Positions 1-12,500 of a stretch of DNA of 64,000 nt are shown piece by piece (position 1 is the stretch's first letter; each line of letters opens with the position of its first letter). Under the pieces are notes generated by a model, which worked only from the letters and a program-made list of their open reading frames with translations, ran no database searches and was not told where the DNA came from. Where the stretch lies: contig NC_037643.1 of the NCBI RefSeq assembly GCF_003254395.2, forward strand, positions 8,638,963-8,702,962. Reading direction: 5' to 3'. Origin of the DNA: Apis mellifera (taxonomy: Eukaryota > Arthropoda > Insecta > Hymenoptera > Apidae). The position numbers and the translations under genes were made by a program.

Positions 1-367
1 GATTGGATCGATCCATTAATAGGACAGAAATTAATATCGTTAATAAGTACATTAAAATATTTCGATGATAGAACGATATCGATCGTAATGTAAAATATTA
101 ATTTAAATTACAAATATTTATAATAATTACATTTAATTTTACGTTTTATTATTTGAAAGAATGCTATATCTATACATTTATATATATAAATATGTATAAA
201 TCGATTTATTCACAAAATCATATGATAGGATGCAAATACTTCCGTTTCCGCTTGACGCCATAGAAGCAGTTGTTTGAGAATTCTCTTTGTATGCAGGTTA
301 TATTAATTTTATTGATAAATATTCAGAACTTTATACATTTATTAAAGTGGATAATTAAAATTTCAAA
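1..367 (+). promoter_or_regulatory. mle: maleless upstream region and 5' UTR
   Basis: This AT-rich stretch precedes the helicase start codon at 368. I see no coding sequence. A slightly more GC-rich patch at about 228-300 probably marks the core promoter or transcription start. The start codon context (TTCAAAATGG) has A at -3 and G at +4, which is favourable in insects. The exact transcription start cannot be placed by eye. Confidence 0.5.
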
Positions 368-3300
368 ATGGGTGACATAAAATCTTTTTTTCATCAATGG
401 TGTACAAAAAATAGCAAAGAACCACAATTTGATGTGAGACAAACAGGTATTGTAAATAGTTTTGTAAACAATATAAAATTAAAAATTTATTAAAAATTAA
501 TAATTTTATAGGGCCGAAACATCGACATCGATTTCTTTGTGAATTGCGAGTACCTGGATTTGATTATGTGGGTGCAGGAAATTCAACTAACAAAAAAGAT
601 GCTCAAGGAAATGCAGCTAGAGATTATGTTAATTATTTAGTTCGTACTGGACACGTGAATCCAAATGATGTTCCAAAAGATTCAGGAAATGTTCAATTGA
701 ATTTAGGAAATATTAAATCAGAACCTTGTAGTCCAATAAGACCTGTGTTTCAAGATGGAATGGGTCCAAATGATATAGGTCAAGCATATAGAGCTTATAA
801 TGAACATGGTCAAAGCAATTATACCTATATTGATAGAATAGCAGATCAGAAAAAAGTTGAGGATGCAGAAGATGTTGATGTAAATTCTAGAATTCATGGA
901 AATTGGACTATAGAAAATGCTAAATCAAAACTTCATCAATTTATGCAAACTAATAAAATTAACACTGATTACAAATATACCCCACTTGGTCCAGATCATA
1001 CGAGGTATGGATTGTTTCAATGTAGCTGTTTACTTTTACATTGGGTTGGAAATTATTACTACAATATTATGATTGCATTTGAAGTTCCAATTATATTAAA
1101 GAACTTGTTTCAAGATGACAAAGCAAATTGCATGAGTGATTTACCATACCATTTGAAATTCCACAAGACCATTTTAGAGTACCCTGTTTATTTACATTTA
1201 ATGCTGGTACAAGAGAAAAATGTTATTTTCTCTCGTGCACAGATAAAACTGTTTAACCAGAACTTTTATTGAAATGATTCAATAACGGTTTTGGTGCAAT
1301 CACTCATATAAATTTATTACACTGTACTCCAATGTGGTCTTGGATATTTTCAAATGGTAAGTTGACTTTATGTCATTATAATTTTGTTAGATTTATGTAC
1401 ACAGAAATTTAAAATATGTTTAAAATATTAATAATATAAATTTTTGTATAGGAGTTTCATGGCTGAAATGACATTTTATGTAAAACAACTTGGGAGAAGT
1501 ATGTTAAATTTTTTAAATAAATATTTATAATTTTTAACAAAAATATTTTAATTTTTAACAAAAAATTTTAATAAAAATAAATTTTAGATATTACTGGTCG
1601 TGAAACTGGTTCAAATAAACAAACTGCATCAAAAAGTTGTGCTTTATCTCTTGTTCGACAATTATATCATCTTGGTGTTATTGAGGCATTTAGTGGAACT
1701 TTGAAAAAAAATAAGGAAGCAGAACAAATAAAACCATATCCAATTAAAATTTCACCAGATTTGATAAATCAGATAAATGATGTTCTATCATGTTTGAATA
1801 TAACACCTGTTAAACTGAAATTAAATCAGGTAATTTATTGATTTTTAATGATGACTTCTTGTAAATTTAGAATGCTTTTATTAAATATATTAAATTATAA
1901 TTTTTATTATATTTATATTATAGCAATTAAATATAAATGAAGGAAATAATCAAGCTAATGTTTCTATCTCTCTATTAACAAATCAAGTGTTAGATGATTT
2001 TATTTTATCTGCACCACAACCAGCTGGAGTAGTAAGTTGGTCTCCACCACAACAAAATTGGAATCCATGGACTGGTTGCAATATTGATGAGGGACCATTA
2101 GCCATAATGACTTTAGAACAATTGTCAGATGATTTACTACATGAACAACGAGAAAGATTGCAACAAAATGATAATCTTCAAAAAAGTATTAAAGAAAGAT
2201 CTAGTTTACCAGTTTTCTTAAAAAAGAATGAAATAATGAATGCTATTAATGAAAATTCTATAATTATTATTCGAGGAAATACAGGCTGTGGTAAAACAAC
2301 TCAAGTATGTCAGTTTATTCTAGATGATTATATTGCATCAGGTCAAGGTGCATTTTGCAATATTGCTATTACACAACCTAGAAGAATATCTGCTGTATCT
2401 GTATCTGATCGAGTTGCTTCTGAAAGATGTGAAAATCTAGGACAATCTGTTGGTTATTCTGTAAGATTTGAATCTTGTTTGCCAAGACCTTATGGTAGTA
2501 TAATGTTCTGTACTGTTGGTGTACTTTTGAGAAAATTAGAAGGTGGTTTAAGAGGTGTATCACATGTTATTGTTGATGAAATTCATGAACGAGACGTTAA
2601 TTCTGACTTTATTATGGTTGTGCTTCGTGATATGATTCATATGTATCCAGATTTACGAATTATTCTAATGTCGGCTACGATTGATACAACATTATTTAGT
2701 AATTATTTTAATAATTGTCCAGTAATAGAAATACCTGGTAGATCATATCCAGTACAGCAATATTTCTTAGAAGATTGTATACAATTAACAAATTTTATAC
2801 CTCCTATGGATTCTAAAAAACGAAAAAATCGAGATTCAGATGATTTACCAACTGAAGGAGAACCAGAAGAGAACTTGAACAAAATAATTGACCCAGAATA
2901 TTCTATACAAACAAAAAATGCTATGGCACAACTTTCTGAAAAAGAAATAAGTTTTGAACTTATAGAAGCTTTATTAAAATATATTAATGATCAAAGCATT
3001 CCTGGTGCTATATTAATATTTTTACCTGGCTGGAATTTAATATTTGCATTAATGAAACATTTACAACAACATCCCATTTATGGAGGAATAAATTATGTAA
3101 TTATACCATTGCATTCACAATTACCGAGAGAAGATCAACGTAAAGTTTTTGATCCTGTACCTTCTGGAATAACAAAAATTATTTTAGCAACGAACATTGC
3201 TGAAACATCAATAACAATTAATGATGTAGTTTATGTAATAGATTCTTGTAAAGCTAAAATGAAGCTTTTTACTTCTCATAATAATATGACTAATTATGCT

Positions 3301-5113
3301 ACTGTTTGGGCTAGTAAAACAAATTTAGAACAAAGAAAAGGTCGGGCAGGTCGTGTTAGACCAGGATTTTGTTTCCATTTATGTTCCAAAGCACGATTCA
3401 ATAAAATGGATGAACATATGACTCCAGAAATGTTTAGAACACCTTTACACGAGCTAGCATTGAGCATTAAATTATTAAGACTAGGAAGTATTGGAAAATT
3501 CTTATCTAAGGCAATTGAACCACCACCAATAGATGCTGTAATCGAAGCAGAAGTTATATTACGCGGTATATCTTTCATCAAATAACATTTAATCGTTATT
3601 AATGTTTAATAATATTATATTTATTAATTTTTTTTCTTTTCAAAATTTTGTTTTAGAAATGAAATGTTTAGATGAAAATAATGAACTAACGCCTCTTGGT
3701 AAAATATTGGCTCGATTACCAATAGAGCCTCGTTTAGGCAAAATGATGATTCTTGGTTGTATATTTTGTGTTGGTGATGCACTTTCCACAATGGCTGCAA
3801 ATAGTACAACATTTCCAGAAGTATATAATATGGGACCTGATGTAAGACGATTATCTGCACAACAAAAATGGTTTGCTGGTGCAAGATATAGCGATCATGT
3901 AGCAATGTTACATGCTTTTCAAGCATGGGAAGAAGCTAGAGCTGGTGGAGAATATGCAGAGCAAGCATTTTGTGATTCAAAAAATTTAAGTATGCCCACA
4001 TTGAGAGTAACATGGGAAGCCAAGGTAAATAATCATAAATAATTACTTTTTTACATCATAAAATAATGTGTCAATAATATATTTTATCTATAGTATCAAT
4101 TGCAAGCACTTTTGCAAAGTGCTGGATTTCCAGAAGAAACTCTTTGCCCTACACCATTAAATTATCAAGCTGGTGCGGATGTTCGTCTTGACACAATTAC
4201 TGCATTATTATGTATGGGTCTTTATCCAAATGTTTGCTATCATAAAGAAAAAAGAAAAGTTCTCACTACTGAATCTAAAGCAGCATTGATTCATAAAACA
4301 TCAGTCAATTGTAGTAATTATGAACAAAATTTTCCATTTCCATTTTTCGTATTTGGTGAAAAAGTAATTGTTTTTCTATTTTAATAGAATATAATTACAA
4401 TAATATTTATAATAATAATATATCATAGAATAGTGTTAATTTATTATTTATTTTTAGATTCGTACAAGAGCAGTATCTTGTAAACAAATGACTATGGTAT
4501 CACCTATTCATTTATTACTATTTGGTTCACGAAAAGTTGAATATATTGATAATGTGGTAAAACTAGATAACTGGATCAACTTAGATATGGATCCAATTCA
4601 TGCAGCAGCAATAGTAGCCTTACGACCTGCATTAGAAAGTCTTGTTGTGAAAGCTGCCAAAGAACCAGAAACTATTTTAGAATTAAGTTCAAACGAACAA
4701 AAAGTATTATTTTATAATTTTTTTTTTTGTTTTATCACTTTTCCTCCAAATAATAAAAAATTGCTTCCTTTTTTTTTTAGGTACTAAATGTGATCAAATC
4801 ATTATGTGGAATGAATGCTTGTCGTTATGAACTAGATCAGATTACAGGTGGTGGTTTCCAATCACGAAGACCACCAAGAGGACATTCAACTGGTTTTCAT
4901 TTGGATAGCGGTAATCCTTCGAAAATGATGCGCGGAGGTGCTGGTTATCGTGGGAGACCTTATAGTGGAGGTGGTAACAAAGGCGGTTATTCAAGATATG
5001 ACAATTATGGTGGATACAGAGGCGGTAGTAATAGAGGATATGGAATGAATAATTCACGCGGAAGAAGTGGTGGAAATAGAGGTGGTAGAGGAAGTTTTCG
5101 TAGTCGTTATTAA
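368..5113 (+). CDS. mle: ATP-dependent RNA helicase A (maleless/DHX9)
   Basis: Coding exons are 368-446, 512-1004, 1452-1498, 1588-1829, 1924-3565, 3657-4024, 4094-4363, 4458-4703 and 4781-5113. All have GT-AG borders and consistent phase, giving 1,239 aa (human DHX9 is about 1,270). The protein is a nuclear DExH-box helicase that unwinds dsRNA and RNA:DNA hybrids; in flies it belongs to the dosage-compensation complex. Visible domains in order are dsRBD1 (about residues 4-70), dsRBD2 (about 157-235, WTIENAK onward), Walker A GNTGCGKT near 405, DEIH at 505, SAT at 537, motif VI QRKGRAGR near 757, the HA2/OB region to about 1,060, and a Gly/Arg/Tyr-rich RGG tail from about 1,150. Bees are haplodiploid with no known MSL dosage compensation, so the conserved general helicase role is more likely. 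Exon 3 is only 47 nt and lies inside dsRBD2. Confidence 0.96.
1005..1451 (+). other. mle: maleless intron 2, structured and partly open
   Basis: This intron differs from its neighbours. The exon 2 frame stays open through it to a stop at 1270-1272. It is less AT-rich than the other introns. It contains a strong consensus donor (GTAAGT at 1357) in addition to the donor in use at 1005 (GTATGG). Arms at about 1150-1198 and 1306-1356 are inverted copies of each other, and smaller hairpins lie between them. It may be a foldback element or an alternative exon end; see findings. Confidence 0.5.
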
Positions 5114-5300
5114 TTATAGTTTTAAATGATCTTATTAATGATCTTTAAATGACTGTAATACATTATCTTCTTGAAATGTATAATATTTTTGTTTTTATAT
5201 TATTTCTTTTAAAATGTTATTACATTTTTAAGTTCAAAAAAAATTTTGTTATCCCTCTAAATAGTACAAATAAAGCCTTAAAAACATTCAAAACTTGGAA
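5114..5300 (+). other. mle: maleless 3' UTR
   Basis: This is AT-rich sequence after the stop codon. A canonical AATAAA lies at 5269-5274, with A/T-rich sequence downstream, so cleavage is expected near 5290. Confidence 0.7.
5269..5274 (+). terminator. mle: Poly(A) signal of maleless
   Basis: Canonical AATAAA about 155 nt after the stop codon. It is the first in the 3' region. Confidence 0.7.
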
Positions 5301-6552
5301 GTATTAAATATATATTATCTATGAATGTAGTAGCGTCTTTTTGAAGAATTATTGCGATAATATAGGAATGATTCATTCAAACAGTCTGTATAGATCATAC
5401 GGGTTAAGGAAACGCTATTACATTATCTAATAAAGCTTTATGGAAATAGAATGAAGACACAGCCATCTAACGGGCATGATGGAAACGGAAAAATAAGTTT
5501 TCATCTCTTGTGATTTCATAGGTTTATTTGAGAACACGTCAGGAGCTAACCATACGTCTATAGTATTGGTCGGTATTGAGTGAAAAAAATGGCGAAGGTC
5601 TGCGTATAGACGATCGTCAACAGAGTTGACAGAAACTAATGAAATTGGCTAATGTCAAAAGCTACAACGTAATGCATGAAAAATGTATTCTCTAGTCCGC
5701 GCCGCCTTGGTGCGTTTCGTATGATCAGGTACAACGTTTTAGTGTTCAAGTGTTCAATCGAGTGAGAAAACAACGAGAGAAAAAAGGAGAAGCAGGAGAT
5801 CCAGTGGTTGCGAAACGTCACAAATCACAACACGGAACAGGCCACTTCAAGGCAAGACGTTCCACTTTGTTTTCAGAAAAGTTTCTGATATTTAAAAATA
5901 GTGATAATACAAATATACCATGGGATTCACCAATTTTTTAATATGAAATCGCAATGACTTAATTTAATTATGTCGTTTTAAAAGTGTATTCTGATTTTGA
6001 GTTGTGTATAGTGCAAGGTTATGTGCAGTTATGCGTTTGACATTTGAATTTCTTATAAACATTTATCAAGAATTTTATAGCCGTATTTGGCAACTAAGAC
6101 ATTATAAAATTATGATTAATTTTGAACCATATAAAAATTATGAAATTAATATTTTTTAACCATGTCTTGTTACTTGAATCTTTTTTAACAAAGTTCTTAA
6201 TTATTATTGAAGTAAAATCGAAGTACTAAAAACTAAGAGTTGAGTGTAACGATCGTTTCTACATTTTTATATTAACATTTTTATATTAATATTGTTTATT
6301 CAAATGCGTAATAATAAAAATTTACTTTCTTATGTAGTTGTGCAATGCTGTTTCTGACATGTCATTCTTATCTTATAATATAAACTGCTTATTTGGCAAA
6401 ATGCCTAAAAAACTACTTTAAGATATAATGTTGTATATTAATGAAAAAGAAAAAATATGAATAGAATTTAAAAGAAAAACTTAGATTATAATAAAAAATA
6501 TTAAAAAATGTAATAATATTTATTTGAAAATTTTATATTTTAGGTGTAAAAA
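5301..6552 (+). promoter_or_regulatory. syd: Sunday driver promoter, 5' UTR and first intron
   Basis: The interval between the maleless end and the syd start codon. The part at about 5,560-5,900 is less AT-rich and probably holds the transcription start and a non-coding first exon; a plausible donor (CAG|GTACAA) is at 5728/5729. The acceptor before the first coding exon is the TAG at 6541-6543. An ORF at 5750-5941 is unremarkable and probably UTR. Exon limits here are inferred. Confidence 0.5.
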
Positions 6553-9500
6553 ATGAGTCAAATACAAATGGATCAAGAAACAGTATATGGAACTCATGAG
6601 GATAGTCATGTGGTCATGTCAGAAAAAGTACAATCTTTGGCTGGTAGTATTTATCAAGAATTTGAAAAAATGATAGCTCGTTACGATGAAGATGTAGTGA
6701 AAGACCTAATGCCCCTCCTAGTCAATGTTCTAGAATGTCTAGATATATCTTATACTGAAAATCAAGAACGTGAAGTTGAATTAGAATTGTTGAGAGAAGA
6801 TAATGAACAACTTGTTACGCAATATGAAAGAGAAAAACAATTAAGAAAAACATCTGATCAAGTATGATTTCAAATTTTTTAGTATTTTTTAATTTTGATA
6901 TATCATATGAAATAATATGTAATGTAATTTTTGATGAAAAAATAAACTTTATGATTTTTTGAATAGAAATTATTAGAACTTGAAGATGTAGCAGAAGATG
7001 AAAGAAAAGAACTTCTATCAAAAATTGACAGTTTGGAATCAATTGTAAGAATGCTGGAATTGAAGACAAAAAATTCACATGATCACGGTACAAATTATGG
7101 CTCTCTCAGTTCATCCCTTCATAGAACATCCCTTTACAGTAGAGTAGAAAGTTTATGTTTTATGTTTATTTATTTATTTGTTTAAAATTATATTGCATCT
7201 GGGAAAATATTTGCATGCATATTTCTAAATATTTGTTTTATATTTGATGCTTTATTTATTATTATTTATCATATATTTAACATATGATGTATAATTTATT
7301 TTTATTATATTTATATTATATTTAATTTGATGAAAAAAATTTAATAGAATATTTAGATAATTATTTAGAAAATGGATGTTTTTGATTTCGATGATTATTG
7401 GATTTTATAACAATCAATACTAAAAACAATTTTTTTCTATATGTATAATTGCTTCAGTCTTAGTTACAATAATCAGATTTACATACAATATTTATCATTA
7501 CAATTTCATTATCATTGTAACTTGGCCCTATATTTTATTTTAAATTTTATATTTTATTTTCGTATTGTGCAAATTCGTAAGATATACATATGTATAAATT
7601 ATTTAATGTAATAATAACAATTTTTTATAAATATTTCAAAAAAGCGATAAACAAGCGATAGTTATAAGAAAAAATTGTTTAAAATATTCATATTCAAGAA
7701 TTATTGAATTTGAAAATAATCTACCCGTTTTTTAAATAATTATTAATATTTGCATTTTGAAATACATAATAAATTTACATATAATAAAAAAATTACATAT
7801 AATGTATATATAATACATATATAATTACATATATGCATATTTTTTATTTATGAAAAAAATCATTAAAACATTATATAACTAATACAAAATTTAAATATTT
7901 TAAATTTCTCTTATGAAATCAAATAATACTCCTATAATAAAAATTTTTTTTGTATTTTTAATATTTAGAAAATTAATAATATATATATATATTTAAAATG
8001 AAAATTTATATCTAAGTTTATTTTGAGAATTATATTGAAATCTAGAATATGTTTTATAATATAGAATTATAAATAATATATAATATATAATCTTACAATT
8101 ATTTGATTATTAGAACAAATATTTAATATTATTTTTTTTATTTATTTAGTTGTTCGTCTTGAAGAAAAAGAAGCCGAATTGAAGCGCGAATATACTCGTC
8201 TACATGAAAGATATACGGAATTATTTAAAACGCATGTAGATTATATGGAAAGAACAAAAATGTTAGTTGGAAGTACAGAAAGATTAGAAAATTCGACTAG
8301 TGGTCGAGGCCCATCTCGCTTACCATCTCTTGGTTTAACTCATATGTCACGAAGTTCAGGACCATTAAGTTATGGCTTTCAGAGTTTGGAAGCTAGTATA
8401 AATGCAGAGGATATTCAACAAGAAAATCCATCAAATGCTGTTGCTAATTTAAGGACTGAAATGTTAGATAGTAGTAGCGAAGCTGCTATTGAGACATCTG
8501 ATAAAAGTCAATTAACAGATAAACCAGCACAAGCAAATAAAACAACTGCAATTTCTAGACGTATGTTTTTTTTTTTTCTTTCTAGAAATCTTTTAAATCT
8601 AATATTTATATTTTTATTATTATTATTTTTATTTTCCAATTTATTTTATAGATGAAAGCCCAGAAACTGAAATACCTCCACCTTTGGTTACACCAACATC
8701 ACCAACTATAGAAAAGATAGCTACTACTCCAAGTGGAAGAAGTAGAACAGAAAGAGAGCAACGAAGTGGTAACACATTGTATCAGGAACTCAGTTTTCAA
8801 GATGCTGATGCATTAGGAGAAATGGATGAAGGAGCAGATATCACTGGTAATTAACATTTTAATTATATTATAATCATTATAATATAATTTTATAGTTTTA
8901 AAGTTTAATTTTTATTTTAAATAAAACAATTTTATAGTTTTATAACTAACATTTTATTCTTAATATCTTAGGTAGTTGGGTTCATCCTGGAGAATATGCT
9001 TCTTCAGGTATGTCTTATAAAATATATAAATATTTATATAAATATTTGCTTAATCCTTTGAGTTCTTCATTTTTTTATTTGTAAAGAAAGAAAAAGGGAA
9101 ATTTATATTACAATAAATATAATTATTAACAAATTAAATAGCATAATATTCCTTTGTGTTAATCAAGCATGTTTAATTTTTTTATACTAATGTTGATAAA
9201 ATTAATATTTCAATAAAATCAAGAAAATTGCATGATTTTTTTAATTTAATAATATCAAATTATCATATATCATATATTATATATGATAATTTTTAAATTA
9301 GAACTCTAAGGATTAATTTTAAGAATAAAATAAAATTCATATAAAATATGAATAATATTATAATATCATAAATAATAATATCATTACAACAAGAAAAAAT
9401 AATAATAAAAAAAATAATTAATTTTGAATATTGAAAAGAAATCACTATGCTTTAATTATTGTTTATACTGTCCTTTTATGGCATTTTAAATTGTAATAAT

Positions 9501-12500
9501 ATAAAATATTATATAATTATTAATTAACATGATTTTGATTATAATTATTAATTAATATGAAATTAAATTTGCAAATTTGATATGCGATAAAGTAGTAAAA
9601 TCTTTATATGAATCAAAATTTAAAATGCATAAAAGAAAAATCAGTATAAACTGAATGAAACATAAATGTTCAATATTTATAAATATTATATATTTGTAAT
9701 AATTTTTAAAATTGATTATTGTTATTATTTTTTTATATACAATTTTATTTTTTAATTATATGGAAAAGTATACTAATATATTTTTATATTTCATTGCTTG
9801 CCTCTTTACTTCTGCTGGCTGTGGTCATATTTTGACTAAATAATTGCATGATATAAATAACTTCTGCAGTCAATGACAATTTCTTTGGTAAGATGATAAT
9901 ATATTTTTAACAATTAAAATAAATTATTTATATTTTAACGAATTATTTATGGAAAATTATATTTCATTAGGAATGGGAAAAGAAGTTGAGAATCTTATTA
10001 TGGAAAATAATGAATTATTAGCTACAAAGTGAGTATTTTATTTAAATTTTATAACAGCATATAATATTTATTATAATATTTTATATTTTAATATATTTAT
10101 TTTTCAGAAATGCGCTCAATATTGTTAAAGACGATTTAATAGTTAAAGTAGATGAACTCACAAGGTAAAATCATATTTTTAAAGTGAAATAATATATATA
10201 ATTATTATAAATAGGATTATTTTATGATATATTATGTTTTATTGAAATATAATATTAATATGTTTTTTAGTGAACAAGAAATATTACGTGAAGAAGTTCG
10301 TGCTTTACAACAAGCTAGAGAACGGTTACGACAAAAGGTTGTTGTCCTTGAAGAAGAATTGAAAAAAGTTAAAGAAGAAGCTGAAGCAGCAGCAAAAGCA
10401 GCTAAAAGCGATGATGAAGAAGATGTATCATTAGCACAAAGAAAAAGGTTTACTAGAGTCGAGATGGCTAGAGTTCTTATGGAAAGGAATCAATATAAAG
10501 AACGCTTTATGGAACTTCAAGAAGCAGTTAGATGGACGGAAATGATACGAGCAACAAAGACTGATCCTTCTAGTATATCAGGTGGAAAAGTATCTGTGTG
10601 GAAGTTGTTAGTATTGTTTATATAGCAAAAACATGAAATATTGAATTTGATAATAATTTCTTGGTTTTAAATTTATTTTGTTTATAGTTTTAGTAGTCTC
10701 TTCACAGGACCTGCTGATCGAGGAACGTTAGTTCGCGGACCACATACATTACCTCATATGAGATACAGTGCACCAACCAATCAAGTTGTTCCAGCACCAC
10801 CTCTGGACACCATGCGTAGACGTACGTTGAAAGGTCGCCATGAGTTTTTCGACCAAGGAGACACCATGTGAGAAATCAATCAAATTCTATACACGCACTT
10901 AGATATTATCAGAATCTGACAAAAAGTCTGCCAAATTTTTCTCTATCTTTTATATAGAGATTTATTTCTTTATTATCACGCTTTCTTCAATTACAGTTTT
11001 AGCATACTGTGATCGTTTCTACAACGAAAATTTTTATAAAAAGATATTCTCAGTACACAAACTTTATGCATAAAGTTTATTTTAACATTTTTATCAAAGC
11101 TATTGCAAGATGATAAGAGATTTTTTTCTCTTGATGGGATAGAATTTTATTATGTTGACTTTTGAGTAATATTTTTTGAATCGACATCATCTTTCCAGAT
11201 TAGAGTCCTCTTTGGTCAGTTGGGATCCGTAATCTTTTGTCGCGAGTCTCAATTACTCTTGATCGTTCTTAAGAAATGTGAGTCATTTCTAAATAATTTG
11301 CCTGAGCAATTTTTAAATGTGATGGTTTATAACAAATTGTCGTTACAATTTCTCTATACCTGCCATTTTCTAAAAAAAAAAAATTATGGATGTATATTTT
11401 ATGCGCAATATCATATGCGCTTAAATAAAGTACTGAAATAGGATTATGGTCCATTGCACATAGATAAAACTTTTCTCATTTGACAATCTTATTCTTATTA
11501 ATATATCTATTTATCATATATAAATCAAATTATAAATGATCATTTGTATTAAAACGGAATATTTCTTATATATATTTATTATATCAATCGATCTACCACT
11601 CATAGTGGGGATATATTTGAAAATAGTAATGATTAATCTTATAATAAATTGTCCGTTATCATTGCAAAATCATGCTTAAAAAGCAATAGTTTTGTAAATA
11701 AAAATTTGTACATTTTTAAAAGAAAAATAATATATATGATCATCATTGATCAATAAATAAATGAAATTTTGACTATGTTATAAACTTGGCTTTTATTTCA
11801 CTCTTGCTCTGCGCTTTGATTTTTCGTTCGGGTTTCGTCCTTGCCTCTCCTTCATGGCGTTGTCAAGAGATACCTGGTTATTCTGGTTTTCGGTGGGGTG
11901 CTTTTTGGCCAGCAGGTAAATCTGTTCTGCTCTATGTCTAACTTTTCGCTTCTAAACGTGGATATATATAAATCTTATTGTGCAAGTAATAATGAACCTG
12001 AACATTATACAAGATGATGAAAAGTACTATCGGATTAAAACTACATTTGAATTCAAGAAAATATTCTGTGATCAAGAGAGTCTTCGTAGGAATATATGGT
12101 TGAACAAACAACAACATTCAGTAAATTTACTAACTTTATAACTTTTTTATAAATTCTGTCTTGATCATATTTTTTTTTTTAAATAATTTAATAATTAACT
12201 TAATCTTGATACATTTTTACAGATCTTCTGAGAAACTCGTAGCGAGACGTGCAAATGAACGAAGAGAACAATATCGTCAAGTTCGCGCCCATGTTAGAAA
12301 AGAGGATGGACGATTACACGCTTATGGCTGGAGTTTACCTGGAAAACCAAGTGCTCCAGTTAGACAACCTGTTCCTGTGCCTGTTTATTGCAGACCTTTA
12401 CAGGAATCTGAGCCTGGCATGAAGGTATATTTATTTTTTATTTATATATAAATTAATTATGTATTCATATATATTAATTATATATTTTTTATATAACTAA

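Noticed and set aside
3294..3926. Minus-strand ORFs opposite maleless exons
   Set aside because: Shadows of the conserved helicase exons on the + strand.
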